Source: Klebsormidium nitens
Taxonomy: Eukaryota; Streptophyta; Klebsormidiophyceae; Klebsormidiales; Klebsormidiaceae
Reading direction: 5' to 3'
DNA: 64,000 bases
Assembly (NCBI GenBank): GCA_000708835.1
Contig: DF237031.1
Span: 121,840 to 185,839 of the forward strand
This document shows positions 1 through 11,707 of the stretch, piece by piece. Numbering within the stretch: the stretch's first letter is position 1; every line of letters begins with the position of its first letter. The translations under genes and the position numbers were made by a program. A model generated the notes under the pieces. That model ran no database searches. It was not told where the DNA came from and saw nothing but the letters and a program-made list of their open reading frames with translations.

Positions 1-2165
1 CAAGCAAAGGGCAGAACAATCATCACGCAGTGATCAGCAAAGAGGAGCGACGTAAACATAGATCGTAGCAAGAAGAATTTTCCTTTACCATGCTCGTAGA
101 CCACAACGGGCAATGAAACGGCAGAACTACAATATCTCGAAACCAAACTTGGTCCAGCTACATACGCCAAGCAAGGATTCGAGCCAGTCAAGTGTCGATA
201 TGCCCGTGCATAAGGAGCACGGCATCCGCAGATAAGAAACAGGAGCAATGACAGACCAGAGAGAAACAGACTGCAACAGGTCGGCAAAATCTTGTGTTCG
301 GTGGAAGAGTACGCAAGGTTCAGAAACAGGGATCCGCCGCTTCCAGGTTCCATGGGTGACCCCGAAAGAGGGCGTCAGCAAACGTGGTCGCAAAAGACAC
401 ACAGTGTGGCGGCACAGATTCTGAATCCATTTCGACGTCCTTTTTCAGCGGCTCCTAGTCCAAAAGAACGAACGTTGGCTTCGATGGCGTCTGGACGTAC
501 TACACGATTGGGCTATCGTCCCGTGTCGATGTGCCATCATCACCAAAGGTCTGAGCTGCCGCACTTCTACCGCCATTTTTGAACGTTGGCTAAAATCGAG
601 GATCTGGTATACGAGTTCGTGTCTGACTTGTGCATGGCAGTGGATAAGAATCGTAGATTCTCGCTCTGGCAAGACCGTGCTCACAACCGAATGAGAAGAT
701 GACGCACAAACAACGTGGCTTCCATCCTGGTCTCGACGTCAAGGGAAGGATGTTCTTAACAGTTTGGTTTTCAGGGAGAACTCAGAGACGTCCGCACGGA
801 CAAGTGCACAGTCCAAAGTCTGGATTGAGCAAGATTCAGCGAGTGTCTGGTACTTTACTTCTCACATTTGGAGGCAGAAGTTTTTGAGCACGCGACGGAG
901 GATTGGGCAACGAAGGAAGGCCATCTGACGGAAGCATTTCAGTCTTCGTTTTTCGTCTCAGGCTCGTGACCACGCCTTCGGGATAGCATCATATCAGATC
1001 AAGAGGAATGTCTGAGATGACCCCACTTACAGATCATGGCTACGTCTTTCCGACTTTCCAATTTTCACCAGCTTTCTCAACCAGGGTTTCTCACCAGGCG
1101 GCTCCACCAAATCAAGACACAAGCAACGGAGAAGGCGAAAAAACACCAAAAGACGGTCAGTATTTTTGAAGGGCACGCGATGCTCGACTTGGCACTGCTG
1201 GCATCAGAAACCTCCCTTGTCGTTGAGCGGAAAAGATTCCCAAGCTTGAAATTCTCATAGCCAGGAATCTCCACTTTTTCCTTACACCTCGCCAAACGAG
1301 GCTGCAAGCTCAGCGAGGCCAAAAACCATTTTCCCTACGCATTGTGCCTACGAAGCTCCTTCTCGTCGTGGTCAAGCGAGAGCGACATTCCGTAATCACC
1401 CCAGAAACGTCCATATGTTTGATAATGGATCCAGCCTGTGAGGTAAGAGCACACAGGCATGCCGTGGCACTCTCCCACTGGAAGTCAAGAATGCAGCCAA
1501 CAGTGGGACTCGTACAATACATCGCGCTGCAAAGTAGGGCATTGTGAATAATTGCGTGGCTTCCTCATGGCAGAGGGCAGTGAGCCACAGGGCTCGTTGC
1601 ATGCGTCGTCATTGCCAACACACTCGTTGTTCGGACACTTTTTATTCAAAAGAACGGCTCGCTTGCAAGCGAAAGCTGCAGCGGAAACCGCTTGCAAGAA
1701 AATCAACAAAGCGAACAGCCGGGGCAGTTGGGGCACCCAATTGACAAGACTTTGTTTTGCGTAACCGGGTGCAAATACAAAGTGTTCCTCGTGAACGAGA
1801 CACTTGGTCTTTTCGCTTTGAGCAGTTCAATTGCTAGGTGCAAAAATAAATTTCAAAGCCTCGACAACGTTCCTTGCGCTTACGAATCTTGATGCCAACG
1901 ACATGTCAGGAGCAGAAAGAGCACACTCAACCAGAACAACCACGCATCCCACTTTACGCTTCATAGGGGACCTCGAGCTTTGGAATTACCGTGCCTCGGT
2001 CGACGTTCTTGGTGCCAGCAGCATGTCAAATACAAACGCGACCTGTGGACTTCATACGAACTATGCAAGTCTCAGGAAACAGATTCGATTGAAGCTTCGA
2101 CCCGAAGTGGCCGCAGAGCCAAAGAAAGAAGAAGCAAGACCCGCGAAAAGCGAATGACGAACCGT
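1..2165. other. Left flank, no gene recognised
   Basis: Open frames here are all shorter than about 110 codons on both strands and none reads like a known family. The stretch probably holds the 3' UTR and downstream flank of the minus-strand Lys-rich gene that ends at 2166. If the strong splice-donor-like GTGAGC just before that stop (minus strand, plus positions 2169-2174) is used, further 3' exons of that gene could lie here. I could not identify any. Confidence 0.4.
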
Positions 2166-4341
2166 TCAGCTCACCGCGACTCTGAAGGCGTCCATGCGCG
2201 CCGCCTCCTTCGCTTCCAGGGCCTCCAGCTTGTGGCTCGCTTTCAGCATGCTCTTCAGTTTCTGCAACGGCGAGAAAGACGTCCGGATCCATTGAGTGAT
2301 TATACCGACGTTTGTTTGGTTGTAGGGTTCGACTTGGTCAAACGTGCACGCCATACCATAGGTGCAAAGAGCTGCTTTGGACACCTAGCTCTGGCTTCTG
2401 TTCGCACTATCATTTTGTGAAGACCCGAACATAAAAAGGCCGGGAGTTGTCAGATGTGACAACGAGGAGGCCGAGTCGCTTGCAGTCACCAGGACAGACC
2501 AAACATAGGGGTTACCAGGAACAGTCAGTTGCACTGCACAGCAACTATCCACCACTGAAGTAGAGAGGCCAACCCACTAACCCACCTTTGTTCGTTCTCC
2601 TGTGGCCCCAGAGCCTCATGAGTGTAGATTTGTAATAGACTGATATAGAGATGGTGCAAATTGGCTGCACTCATTGCCTTTACCACATGATAAAGAGGTG
2701 AAGCTTACGAAGGAGACTAAGAACGGGGTCAGCACACTAACCCGCTTCTCTGCATTCAGCTTCTTGACTGCCCGCTGATCCACCGCCCCAAACTGGTTCT
2801 GCAGCGCCATCTGCTGAGCACGCGCTTGCTCGACCTCCCCCGCCAGCCGCACCCGCGCCACCTCAGCGTTCTGACGCATTGCGCGCTTTGTTTCCTCTGC
2901 AGCCCGTCTAGCAGCCTGCAGAAACGCTACCAAAGTCATAATATAGTCTCACCAGGAGCTTGTAATACTCCCACAATCGGACTGGAGGAGGGGTTGCTTT
3001 GCTCTGATTCACAGTCAGTTCAATCTGCAGACATGTTGATCTAACTCTCCTGAGCGGGCCTTGTTAACTTTGGACCTATTCACTGTGTTAGAAGCACAGT
3101 CTGAGGTACACAAAAACGTTGGTTTCAAGAAGCCTGTGACAGCCACATCAGCATCGGACTCGTCATGCTGCTCTAAGGCTGCAAAGAAAAAGGTGCCCTT
3201 CAACCTTCCTAATGGGAACTCCGATCTGCTCCTCGCGCAGAGGCTTGCATGAAGTGAGATGAGATCCGCTGCCACATCATGATCCTGTCACATGCTGCAC
3301 CTTTCCCTTGTCCACAGCCTCTGCCACTTGGACGGAGTATGCTGTTCCCAATGCATGCCTCCAATCCAAGCGGTGCATGCCTTCAAGATACCGATAAGCA
3401 ACTTCACCCCAATCAGAAAAGGTTAAAAATTTACATTCAGAAGCTTCAGAGTCAGCCAGCAAAAGATCAACACGGACCTCCTGCTGGCTGTTGGGGCCCG
3501 GCTTTTCTGGCTGCACTTCATTTCCAGCCCCCTCTAGTTCTGCCGCTTCTCTTTCGCCCTCTTGTCCCCATTTCTCCTTCTTGTCTTTTCGCTTCCGCTT
3601 CTTTCTCTCCTCTCGTTCCTCTCTCTTCCTCCGTTTTCGCCTCTTCCGCTCTCTCCGATCCTCACTTTCACTGCTGCTTTCCGATTTGCTCACATCTTTA
3701 CGTCTCCTCTTCCTACTGTTCTTGCTCGACCGGTCCCTCATTCGAGCGCTTCGACTTGTTAGGTCCCTAGAACGTTCTTTTCGCTTCCTTCCATCCAACG
3801 CACTGCCTTCACTATCTCCAGAGTCACTGCCAACTCGCTTCTTGTCAAGGCCGTTTGATTGGCCCTTTCCCTTTCTCACTGAGTGACTCTCTCCACCCTT
3901 CCGTTTCTTCCTTGCATGTTCTGCCTCCGAGCCGCTGCAGGAGAAACTGCTAGCGCCGCTATCTGCGTCACTTTCGCTCCCGCTTCTGCTTGCTTCTCGC
4001 TCCTTGTTTCTCTTCCTCCCATTCTGCCCCTTCCGCTTCTCTCCCTCCCTCTTCCCTTGCCTACGATTGCTACCTTTCCGTCTCCTTTCCCTGCTTAGAT
4101 CGCTTTCTGTATCGCTCATGCTCTCACTCTCGGAAGAATCACTTCTCTGCCGCCGTCGCAACTTATTGCCCCTCCCCCTGACCTCATCATGACCCCGCTC
4201 CTTCTCTTCTCCATCCTTCCCCTGTCCAGCAACCGTTGCCCGCCTGTCATCATGACTGCCATTGGATCCATTCTTCTCAGTTTTGGTATTTTTGCATGTC
4301 CCGTCTCTTTCTCTGTCTCCTACTTTCTCTTCCTTGTCCAT
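2166..4341 (-). CDS. Lys/Arg/Ser-rich nuclear-type protein, function unknown
   Basis: Three exons join in phase 0 throughout: 4341-3301, 2915-2742 and 2261-2166, giving about 436 aa. Residues 1-280 are dominated by K, R, S, E and D with many SES, SDS and RKRR-type runs, typical of splicing- or chromatin-associated nuclear proteins and dense in phosphorylation and nuclear-localisation signals. Residues 290-347 form a more ordered segment (includes FLTFSDWGEVAYRYLEG and WRHALGTAYS). Exons 2 and 3 encode a charged coiled coil (AARRAAEETKRAMRQ, then KLKSMLKASHKLEALEAKEA). The 3' splice sites are TTTCTGCAG and CCGTTGCAG; the donors are AAG|GTGCAG and CGG|GTTAGT. The ATG at 4341 is the first in the frame. 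A strong GTGAGC donor lies one codon before the stop, so the true C-terminus may be longer. I do not recognise the family. The gene is divergent from the GDPD gene. Confidence 0.55.
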
Positions 4342-5570
4342 TTTATTTGCACTCTGTACGATTCTTCACGCGCCAAACTAAGGGTTGATATAGGATGAAA
4401 TCAGACTGCTGCAGTTGCCACACCTGTAGAGCACAAGGTACAAGGTAAGGAAGTGTATGGTTCAGCTTCAGGCACTCCGCAAGTTGAAGAACACCAAAGG
4501 ATTTCTCAAGCACTTGAATAAGGATACCAACAAGAATGCACGAACCAGAACAAAGAAAAGGCATGACAGAGTTCGCGTTTGGTATCAGACACTCACGATA
4601 ACGGGTTCACCAAAAGCATCGTCACAACCTCAATCGTAGAAATTGATATTAACAAGCCTTACAGTACATCAGCAATGCGGACAAGAACCACCAAGCATCG
4701 TGATAGACTGGACTGCAAGCTGCCATGCAAAGGTTGAATAGCACCTTCCGGCCTTCCATGGCCGTCAGGTTAGCAGACACTTCTACCATGACGGATTTTC
4801 CGAGCTTGAAATTGTGAGAGACTCACGCCATCCTTCGAGAGGAGCGCAATTCTATAAGACAGTCAGAAAGTGATGAAATCAAGGATCCACTTTGGATGCA
4901 CGCGGAACTTCGCTCAATTATCCACAAGACTCACTCTGTGGAAAATGCCATTACAGGCAAATGACCAGGGTGCTCCTTACCTGTCACTCGTGACGATTGA
5001 ATGCGCCTCCTCAAGTTCTGCATGATTTTCAGCGACAATGCAGGAGAACACAATTGCCTCGCCCTTCCAGCTTCCTTCAAGGCTACTTCAACTCCAAGTG
5101 AATGGACTGTGACTCTGACTCTGAGGCTGTGTGGAACTTGGAAGAAAGACCAAGTAAATCGAGTCGGGTTTATCTTAGGTTAGTCAACCACGGTTATCAC
5201 CGCCGTTTCGACCGTGCGGTTTCATTCCGCTCGGTAAATGCGGCTTCATGCTCGGCTGTGCAAGCGGGGCAGAAATGTGAACCGCCCAAAAACTCGCATC
5301 TATGTCGCCTCGTCTGACGTAACCCAACAAAAGTTGGTTAACTTGCACAATTGATCAGCTGCAGGGGGAGTGCTTTCAAGTCCCGTCTAGTGCAATGGAG
5401 GGCAGACCTGCAACGTGGCTTGCATTACTAGCCCTCTGATTTTTGTCCCATCGCTTTGATAAGCCGCCCACTTTAGGATCCTGGTATCACAAGCTAGTGG
5501 TCCGCTTGGAAAGCTTTGTAAACCGTGCAGATAGAAAACCCAGCCGTACAGTGCTTCGCATTTTGAGCAA
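4342..5570. promoter_or_regulatory. Divergent intergenic region, likely bidirectional promoter
   Basis: This 1.2-kb gap separates the minus-strand Lys-rich gene from the plus-strand GDPD gene. It must hold both promoters and 5' UTRs. I see no convincing TATA box. A small basic open frame on the plus strand (4457-4639, starting MVQLQALRKLKN) is present but unsupported. Confidence 0.3.
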
Positions 5571-8500
5571 ATGCAGAGGAGACTCGAACGGCTTCTGCAA
5601 ACATACACCCCTTCAAGGTAAGTTGCAATTTCTTGAAATGGCGACTCGTTCATTGTCGTTCGTGGTCTGCTCTTTGTTTGCATCCTGTAATTGTTGCCTG
5701 CGGTCTGTTGTAAGTCTCCTCTCAACCCCATTGCTGCTCATTGAGGGTCATGAGGGGCATGCCAAGACACCCAGGCTGCTCAATGAAGGCTTCCTGTTGT
5801 CTTAGCAATCCAGTACAGCAGTTCAAAGAAACTAACTCATCCCGTCTTGCCCTTTCAGCACCACGTAAATCGTGTCTTATGTTTGTAAGGTCCACTTCTG
5901 AGAAACATCGTCAGAAGCTTGTGTGTTCATGCTGGCTTCTAGCGCCCTTGATGTATCAAGCATAATGCAGTATCTGGAATTCTCCAACCCCCAGAGACAA
6001 TTACAACACTTAGATAGCAGGCATTGCAATCTGCCAAGCCCTTCTAAAGAAAGGACCCCAATCTGCATTCTCTGTAGAGACCTGCCACACAGCTTTGTCA
6101 GCAACTAGAATGGGACCCCTTGAGAGAAACCCGCTACCACCACCGTTCAACAAGGCCCGCCCTGGGGCCCCCATTGTGGTGTCGCACAGAGCTGGAGGAA
6201 ATGAGGCGCCGGAGAATACTCTGGCCGCGCTCAGACATGCAGAGAAGGCGGGTTCGAAGGTGGGGATAGCAAAGCTGGGTTTGTTGTTCACCTGTTTGGC
6301 GAGAGAGCCGCTACGATGGGTGATAATCATACCCCAATGGTTGATTTGTTGGGGACTCCACATGACTTAGCATATGCTGTGCATAAAGATGGAAGCATAC
6401 TAGCATTCGCCCTTGGGACGCTGAGAACAAGACGAAGCGCGTTTATTGGTAGGACATGGGGCGAAACAGTTCCCCATGCCTTGGCACACTGGTGAGGCTT
6501 GCTTGCTTCTTGCTTCCCTCAGATTCACCATAGAATACTGGATGCAATCATCAAAGACTGATGATCGGAAAAATATCCTTCGGGTCGAAACGAGGTTGTA
6601 CATGGAGAGGCATTGCTCTAGACTTCAATAAATGCAGAGGATGCTAAACACAAGCATTCAGATGTAAGTAAATTAAAAATGTGTTCCTGGACCCCTCATT
6701 CGTAGAGAAGCGTGTCAGATAAGGTCTCTTCAGACACCTTAAGCCAAACTTGTGTTTGTTGTTTGCAGTTGATGCAAATGGACATTCTCCAAATTGCTGA
6801 CGGCACACCTATTGTCTACCATGATCCAAGCCTCAAGCGAACGCACGGTATGGACTTGGAGGTGAAGAAGGTGAGTAGCTTGAAACATAAACACTCAACA
6901 CGGAAATACCATCCTTAATGGGAGAAGAGATTCGCAGTCTGACTCCGAGAAGTGTGATCCATCAGGACTTGCCTGGTGTCTTCTCCACTTCTGGATTTGA
7001 AAACATTCAGACGTTACAGAAACCGCCAGCGCTGAATGCCGAGTCTGGACTCCGCTTGTCCCAGTGATCTGATGGCTCCGAGAATGCAGTAAGAAAACTC
7101 AGTTCACGTACATGACCAGAAATTTCTGTTAGGCTCCAGTCTTGATGCATTCAGGCACAACGTTAACCGCCGGCGCTGATATCCAACTCTGGACCGTGCT
7201 TATCTGACATGAGCGCTCTCTGCATTTGGTCTTCAAACAGAGTTGATGACTAGAGCAACATTTCCCATATCAGGCGCACTCTGGCTGCAGATTCCGACAG
7301 TGGCCGATCTGCCTCCGTTTCCAGAAGTGCTCGAGCCATGTCTAGCGATTGGCGGAGCCAAGCCGATTCACACCACGGCTTTCAAATACGGACGGCGCAT
7401 CGCTCTTGTGAAGGAGCTGTTGGACGAGGTCAGTCATATCCCTCGTTTAAATTTCTTGGTTGCCTGATCTACATCCTCAAGTGGTTCTGTGCCACTTACC
7501 TCTCCGGTCTGCGGTGAGAAACCGTGTATCATATGGTGAAACATGTGTCTAAGTTCTCCTGGGTGCTCCCTGCACAGCATTTGATCAACTAGTGTGCAAC
7601 TTGGGCTGCTTGGAGCCAGGTTAAGAGACTGCGTAAGTATCTGTGTCGTATCTATTTCCATGTATTCCTGGCTGCTCCCTCCTCATGGGCGGCTTTCAGC
7701 CGAGGCAAAATTCCTGTGTATCGTATCTGTGCGACATAACTCCAGAGCAGTTCCTCCACGTCAATGAAGCCGTAGGCTCGGGACCTCGCTTTTCCGCATC
7801 AGAGGTTTCAGGTTCGTCGAAGCTGTCCACTTGGCCTCCGTCTTGCTTCGCATCGGAGACTAGGTGCAGAATGAGAACTCGATTCAGTGTGTTGTTCAGC
7901 GCAATCCAACCAAGTTCAATGAGATTGCAATTCATCGTCGATGCGGATTTGTTATGAACGCGAAGAGATGCTTATAAGTACCTGCGACGCTTTCTGACAG
8001 GCGGCACCTGATACGTTTCTCCTTCTAGAGTTCTGGGAAGAAGACAAGGTGAGCCCCAATCAATTCGTCGCTCTTCATGATCTGCCTGACGTTTGCACCA
8101 TCCATCAAAAGAGACGCAAAAGGTCTCGATTAACAGAAACCGGGTACTAGTTCAGGTCGCAAGTCTCTCAATGTTGTTCACATGTTGAGGGTACCGGGTC
8201 TAGTTTTTCCTCAGTTTCAAAGTTGACTGAGCACCTGTTTTGACGGTTTGCTCAAGATTGCTCAGGACTAGTGTGTTCAACACCTCTTAAGGCTTTGGTT
8301 TAAGTGAGGGATGTATCGACCTTGATTCGGCTCCCCTGTACCTGATTAGCCATGGGCTACCCGTGTCTGTCGTTCACGGAAGCTCTTGCGAACCCGCGTT
8401 TTGAATGGCATCTTAGCATGAGCGTAGCATATGCCGTTGAAATCTGCTCCAAACAGACGCGTCACTCGCCCCCCACAAACTCCGTACGAGGCCATAAACG

Positions 8501-10330
8501 TTCATCTTGAAGTGTGTGGGAGACAGATACACAAGAAAAATCAACCACGGTAACTAAAAGTCCGTTTTTTCGCATCGGAACAAGCAATTAATTCGGGTCA
8601 GTGTCCCCAATACGGAAACGTCAGGGTGAGATTGCTTCGGGTCGAAGTTGAGTCCAAACCCGACGGGCTAAGAAAGCAAGTACTTCGACGCTCAACATGA
8701 AAAAAGAGAGTGTCTCAAGGTTTTGGAGTGACAGTGCTCAAGTATGATAAGAGTGACTTTTTACCTTGCCCTCGCAGATTGTAAAAGGAACATGTTAAGA
8801 AGAGCATGAATGATTGGACGCACCCTCTCCGTGTGCAGGAACTGGTCGAGAAAGTGGTGCACATGATCAAAGATGCTGGTCGCTCTGAGACGGTGATACT
8901 GGGGAACCCTTTCAGCACGAAAACGTGGCAGTTTTGCAAAGAGGCTTTACCGGGGGTGTCCACGATACTGCCCTTAAGTGAGGTAAGACCTGACCACTTT
9001 TCAGCGGACTTCTGGGGTTTTGATAATTGGATCTAAAGCCTTGAAATTGTACAACACGAAGTGGGTGACGCTTGGGTGGCTGCACATTGACTCGTCTCTT
9101 GTTGACATACGCGTTCGCTCAGCCTTGCCTCTGCCCTGAGAAAGCCAGAAATTATCTTTGTTCTTCCTGTCTTTGATGGATGTTAGGCGTTGGCTCAAGT
9201 TTGGGTCTAGAAGCTCATTTCTGGCCAATTGGGAGCACAGGCGATGAGAAAGGGGCGTGATAACGTCCGCCCACCTCCAAACGTATCCAGAATCACTTTT
9301 AGCTGTGGCAGAAAACATAATGTAGTCAACAGGCACATATACAAGTTTAGAATAAGCCCTGCAGCATCGTTACAACCCTCAATCAGCCCATAATCCTGTC
9401 AAGCTGCAAGGCATCTTATTTGCCCCTGGCAATGTATGTTTACAAAACCTGGGACGCGCGCGTGGCTTTGCACTCATATTTTCTTCCGAGCAACTTGTTT
9501 AGAAAACAATGGTAGGTCACTCAGTCTACTGCGGATTGAGAATAGGCCGGTTCATTATTCAAGACTTTCATAGACTCGGCCTTCACTTCCCAGGTATTCA
9601 AGCTGTACGCTTACTACATGTTCGGCCTCCTGTTCTGGTGGCGACCCCCGGCCCAAAACGTTGTGTTCAACATTCCGTTGTTCACAACCGATTGGCATAT
9701 CGGCCTCGCCAAACCCCCGCCCCAAAGTACCTGGAAACAAAAGCTCGGGGTCTTCGCGTTCTTCCAGTTTTGCAACTTCATGAAGTGGCTCTTACCGCGA
9801 CCAAAGTTGTTCTCCTGGCTCCAGGTGGGTCTTTCATTCCTCTTAATGTACCGGGCTTTGAACATTTTGGATGTCCTTTTGGGCTTAGAACGAGTCCTCG
9901 TGATTCGGGATGGGATTTCTACCCCCTTCTAGGATAGCTTTGATTTCCGCAAATAAGGGATCACGTGCTCCTCCTCCATACTAACTCAATCTGCCCGTGT
10001 TGCCATTTTGACATCCAAAGGAGCCCCCATCATCTCGATCTGAGCCAAGCTTGAAAGTGATGTCGCGCTCCATGTCGTCCACTTCCCCAGTGGTCGTATC
10101 ATACGGGTTTTCTTTACATTTTCCTGAAAATTACAAAGAAGAAACCTTGAGACCCGGGTGATAAGCTCGTTTCTCATTCGTGACAGGAGCACGGGATCCC
10201 GGTTATGGTCTTCATCCTCAATCGACCTGTGGATTGGGACTATGCACTCAGTCTCGACGGCATCTCTGCCATCATGACCGATCACCCAATGGCTTTGAAT
10301 GAGTACCTTAAAGCACGGCAGTTTAGTTAG
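5571..10330 (+). CDS. Membrane glycerophosphodiester phosphodiesterase (GDPD1/GDE4-7 type)
   Basis: The product hydrolyses glycerophosphodiesters or lysophospholipids, releasing glycerol-3-phosphate or lysophosphatidate-type products plus an alcohol. Supported exons are 5571-5617, 6109-6259, 6769-6870, 7291-7428, 8029-8048, 8839-8982, 9594-9824 and 10187-10330, with matching phases. The GDPD signature is clear: IVVSHRAGGNEAPENTL holds the catalytic His, and GTPIVYHDPSLKRTHG holds the second His of the HD motif. The C-terminal half matches the GDPD1 branch: hydrophobic YAYYMFGLLFWW and VFAFFQFCNFMKWLLP segments, then GIPVMVFILNRPVDWDYA and GISAIMTDHP, the usual end of the TIM barrel. One short exon (phase 0 to 1, expected to carry the metal-binding ExK) is unplaced between 7429 and 8028. 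The assembled length is about 325 aa, close to animal GDPD1. The N-terminal exon (MQRRLERLLQTYTPS) is inferred from splice phase and is the least certain part. Confidence 0.85.
8029..8048 (+). other. 20-nt micro-exon of the GDPD gene
   Basis: The sequence after TTCTCCTTCTAG and before GTGAGC is 20 nt long. With one nucleotide from an upstream exon it reads x-FWEEDK and ends in phase 0, which fits directly onto ELVEKVV of the exon at 8839. Position in the barrel agrees with the region after the INIDIK strand of animal GDPD1. The upstream partner exon has not been found, so this is a candidate. Confidence 0.5.
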
Positions 10331-11707
10331 CGGCAGGTGCGCGGTAAAGAAGAGCCATACAAAGGACACCCTTCAACTTAGCTGTACAATATCATTGAGT
10401 CCGGAAACTTTGTAGTCATCGGTGCATGCATTCATGCAGTGCACCCCGGCTTTAGCGCTATGCGAATCATACGCAGCTCAATTCCATTCTTTACTGAGTC
10501 AATGAATCCGGCTTTGGACACTATACTAGTTTAGTACTAGAAATAATTTTGAAAGGAAGCCTGATGATTTGGTCGCTCTGCGGGCAACAGCGAGTTCGAC
10601 CATCTTGAACGACCACGAATGACCGTAACCAGGATTCCGACTTACTAGGGTTTGCGTCAAACCTGATACGTACCGGTGGACGTTGTACGTCGCATACTGT
10701 CTCGCACTGATCCTGCTTTTTAAAGGCGGCCGTGTACTTATCTGTTATGGCCAAACCCTTAATACGAGGGTTTTGATGCGACTCGGAGGCCAGCTTGTGG
10801 TTTGCTTGGGCGGTTACTGGCCGGGAACGAAACCGAGCCAAGCCCACTGAGTGATATCTGCCGCAAATGCAAATATTGTCAAAGTCCGACAATCTGCTTG
10901 GCTTTGCCCGACCGTACGTTGCGTCCGACGTGCGTGGTCACTGTGATTGGCTGAGCCTGGAGTATATCAGGCAATATAGGTCAGGATATCCTTGTACATC
11001 TCTGAGAGCATCACTCAATCCACCAGCTGAACTGACTTACGAGGATCACCAAATGACGTCATGTACCGCCGATATACAACGAATGACTGAAATGATTGCT
11101 CTGCATGCACGGCATGAAACTGATCGACATATTGGTATATAAGGTGTAGCCTAGTTAGCTAGTAGCTAGTTCGCTCCGAACAACGTACTCATATCACCCA
11201 TTGAGCGACCTTCGATCTGTATCAGAATGACTTGGCAAGTAAGATGGTACAAATATAAGCCGGCGCTAGCTTCCGGCAAATCATTGAATATACCGCTAAC
11301 TTACAAATTTTAGCTAGCACGTCAGTGCACGGCCATCCAACATGCCGATAACATAGTGATCGTATTCCGGCGGGCCAGTGACCAACTTGGTAGCTAGACT
11401 CGAGGATAAATGGTGGGCGCTCCTTGATATCTCGTGGCATATTAACAATCGTCCTTTTCCATATCTAGCATCTTCTAAGTCAACACGAGTCTAACCGTAA
11501 GAATTGATGATCGTCCAACATAATATCTCCTTACACGCTTGCTTACAAGAATCGAGCTAGCAACCTATCGTTTCAGAAATTTTTGCAGAAGAATTATATA
11601 CACAGCTATCCCTTCACCGTGGCACCGACTTTGCAACACACGACCAAGGTTTCCCGAAAATCCGTACAGCCTAGTCGGCAATTTTTCAAACGAACACGAA
11701 TGCATGC
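10331..11707. other. Convergent intergenic region, no gene seen
   Basis: This gap lies between the 3' ends of the plus-strand GDPD gene and the minus-strand carotenoid dioxygenase gene. It holds both 3' UTRs. No coding exon is recognisable. The part from about 10500 to 11500 is AT-richer and contains many CTAG, GATC and GTAC tetranucleotides, for example a run of three CTAGs at 11153-11172. Confidence 0.4.

Noticed and set aside
3279-4181. Long plus-strand frames rich in Ser, Leu and Phe
   Set aside because: They are antisense to the Lys/Ser-rich exon on the minus strand, whose splice sites and composition support the minus-strand reading.
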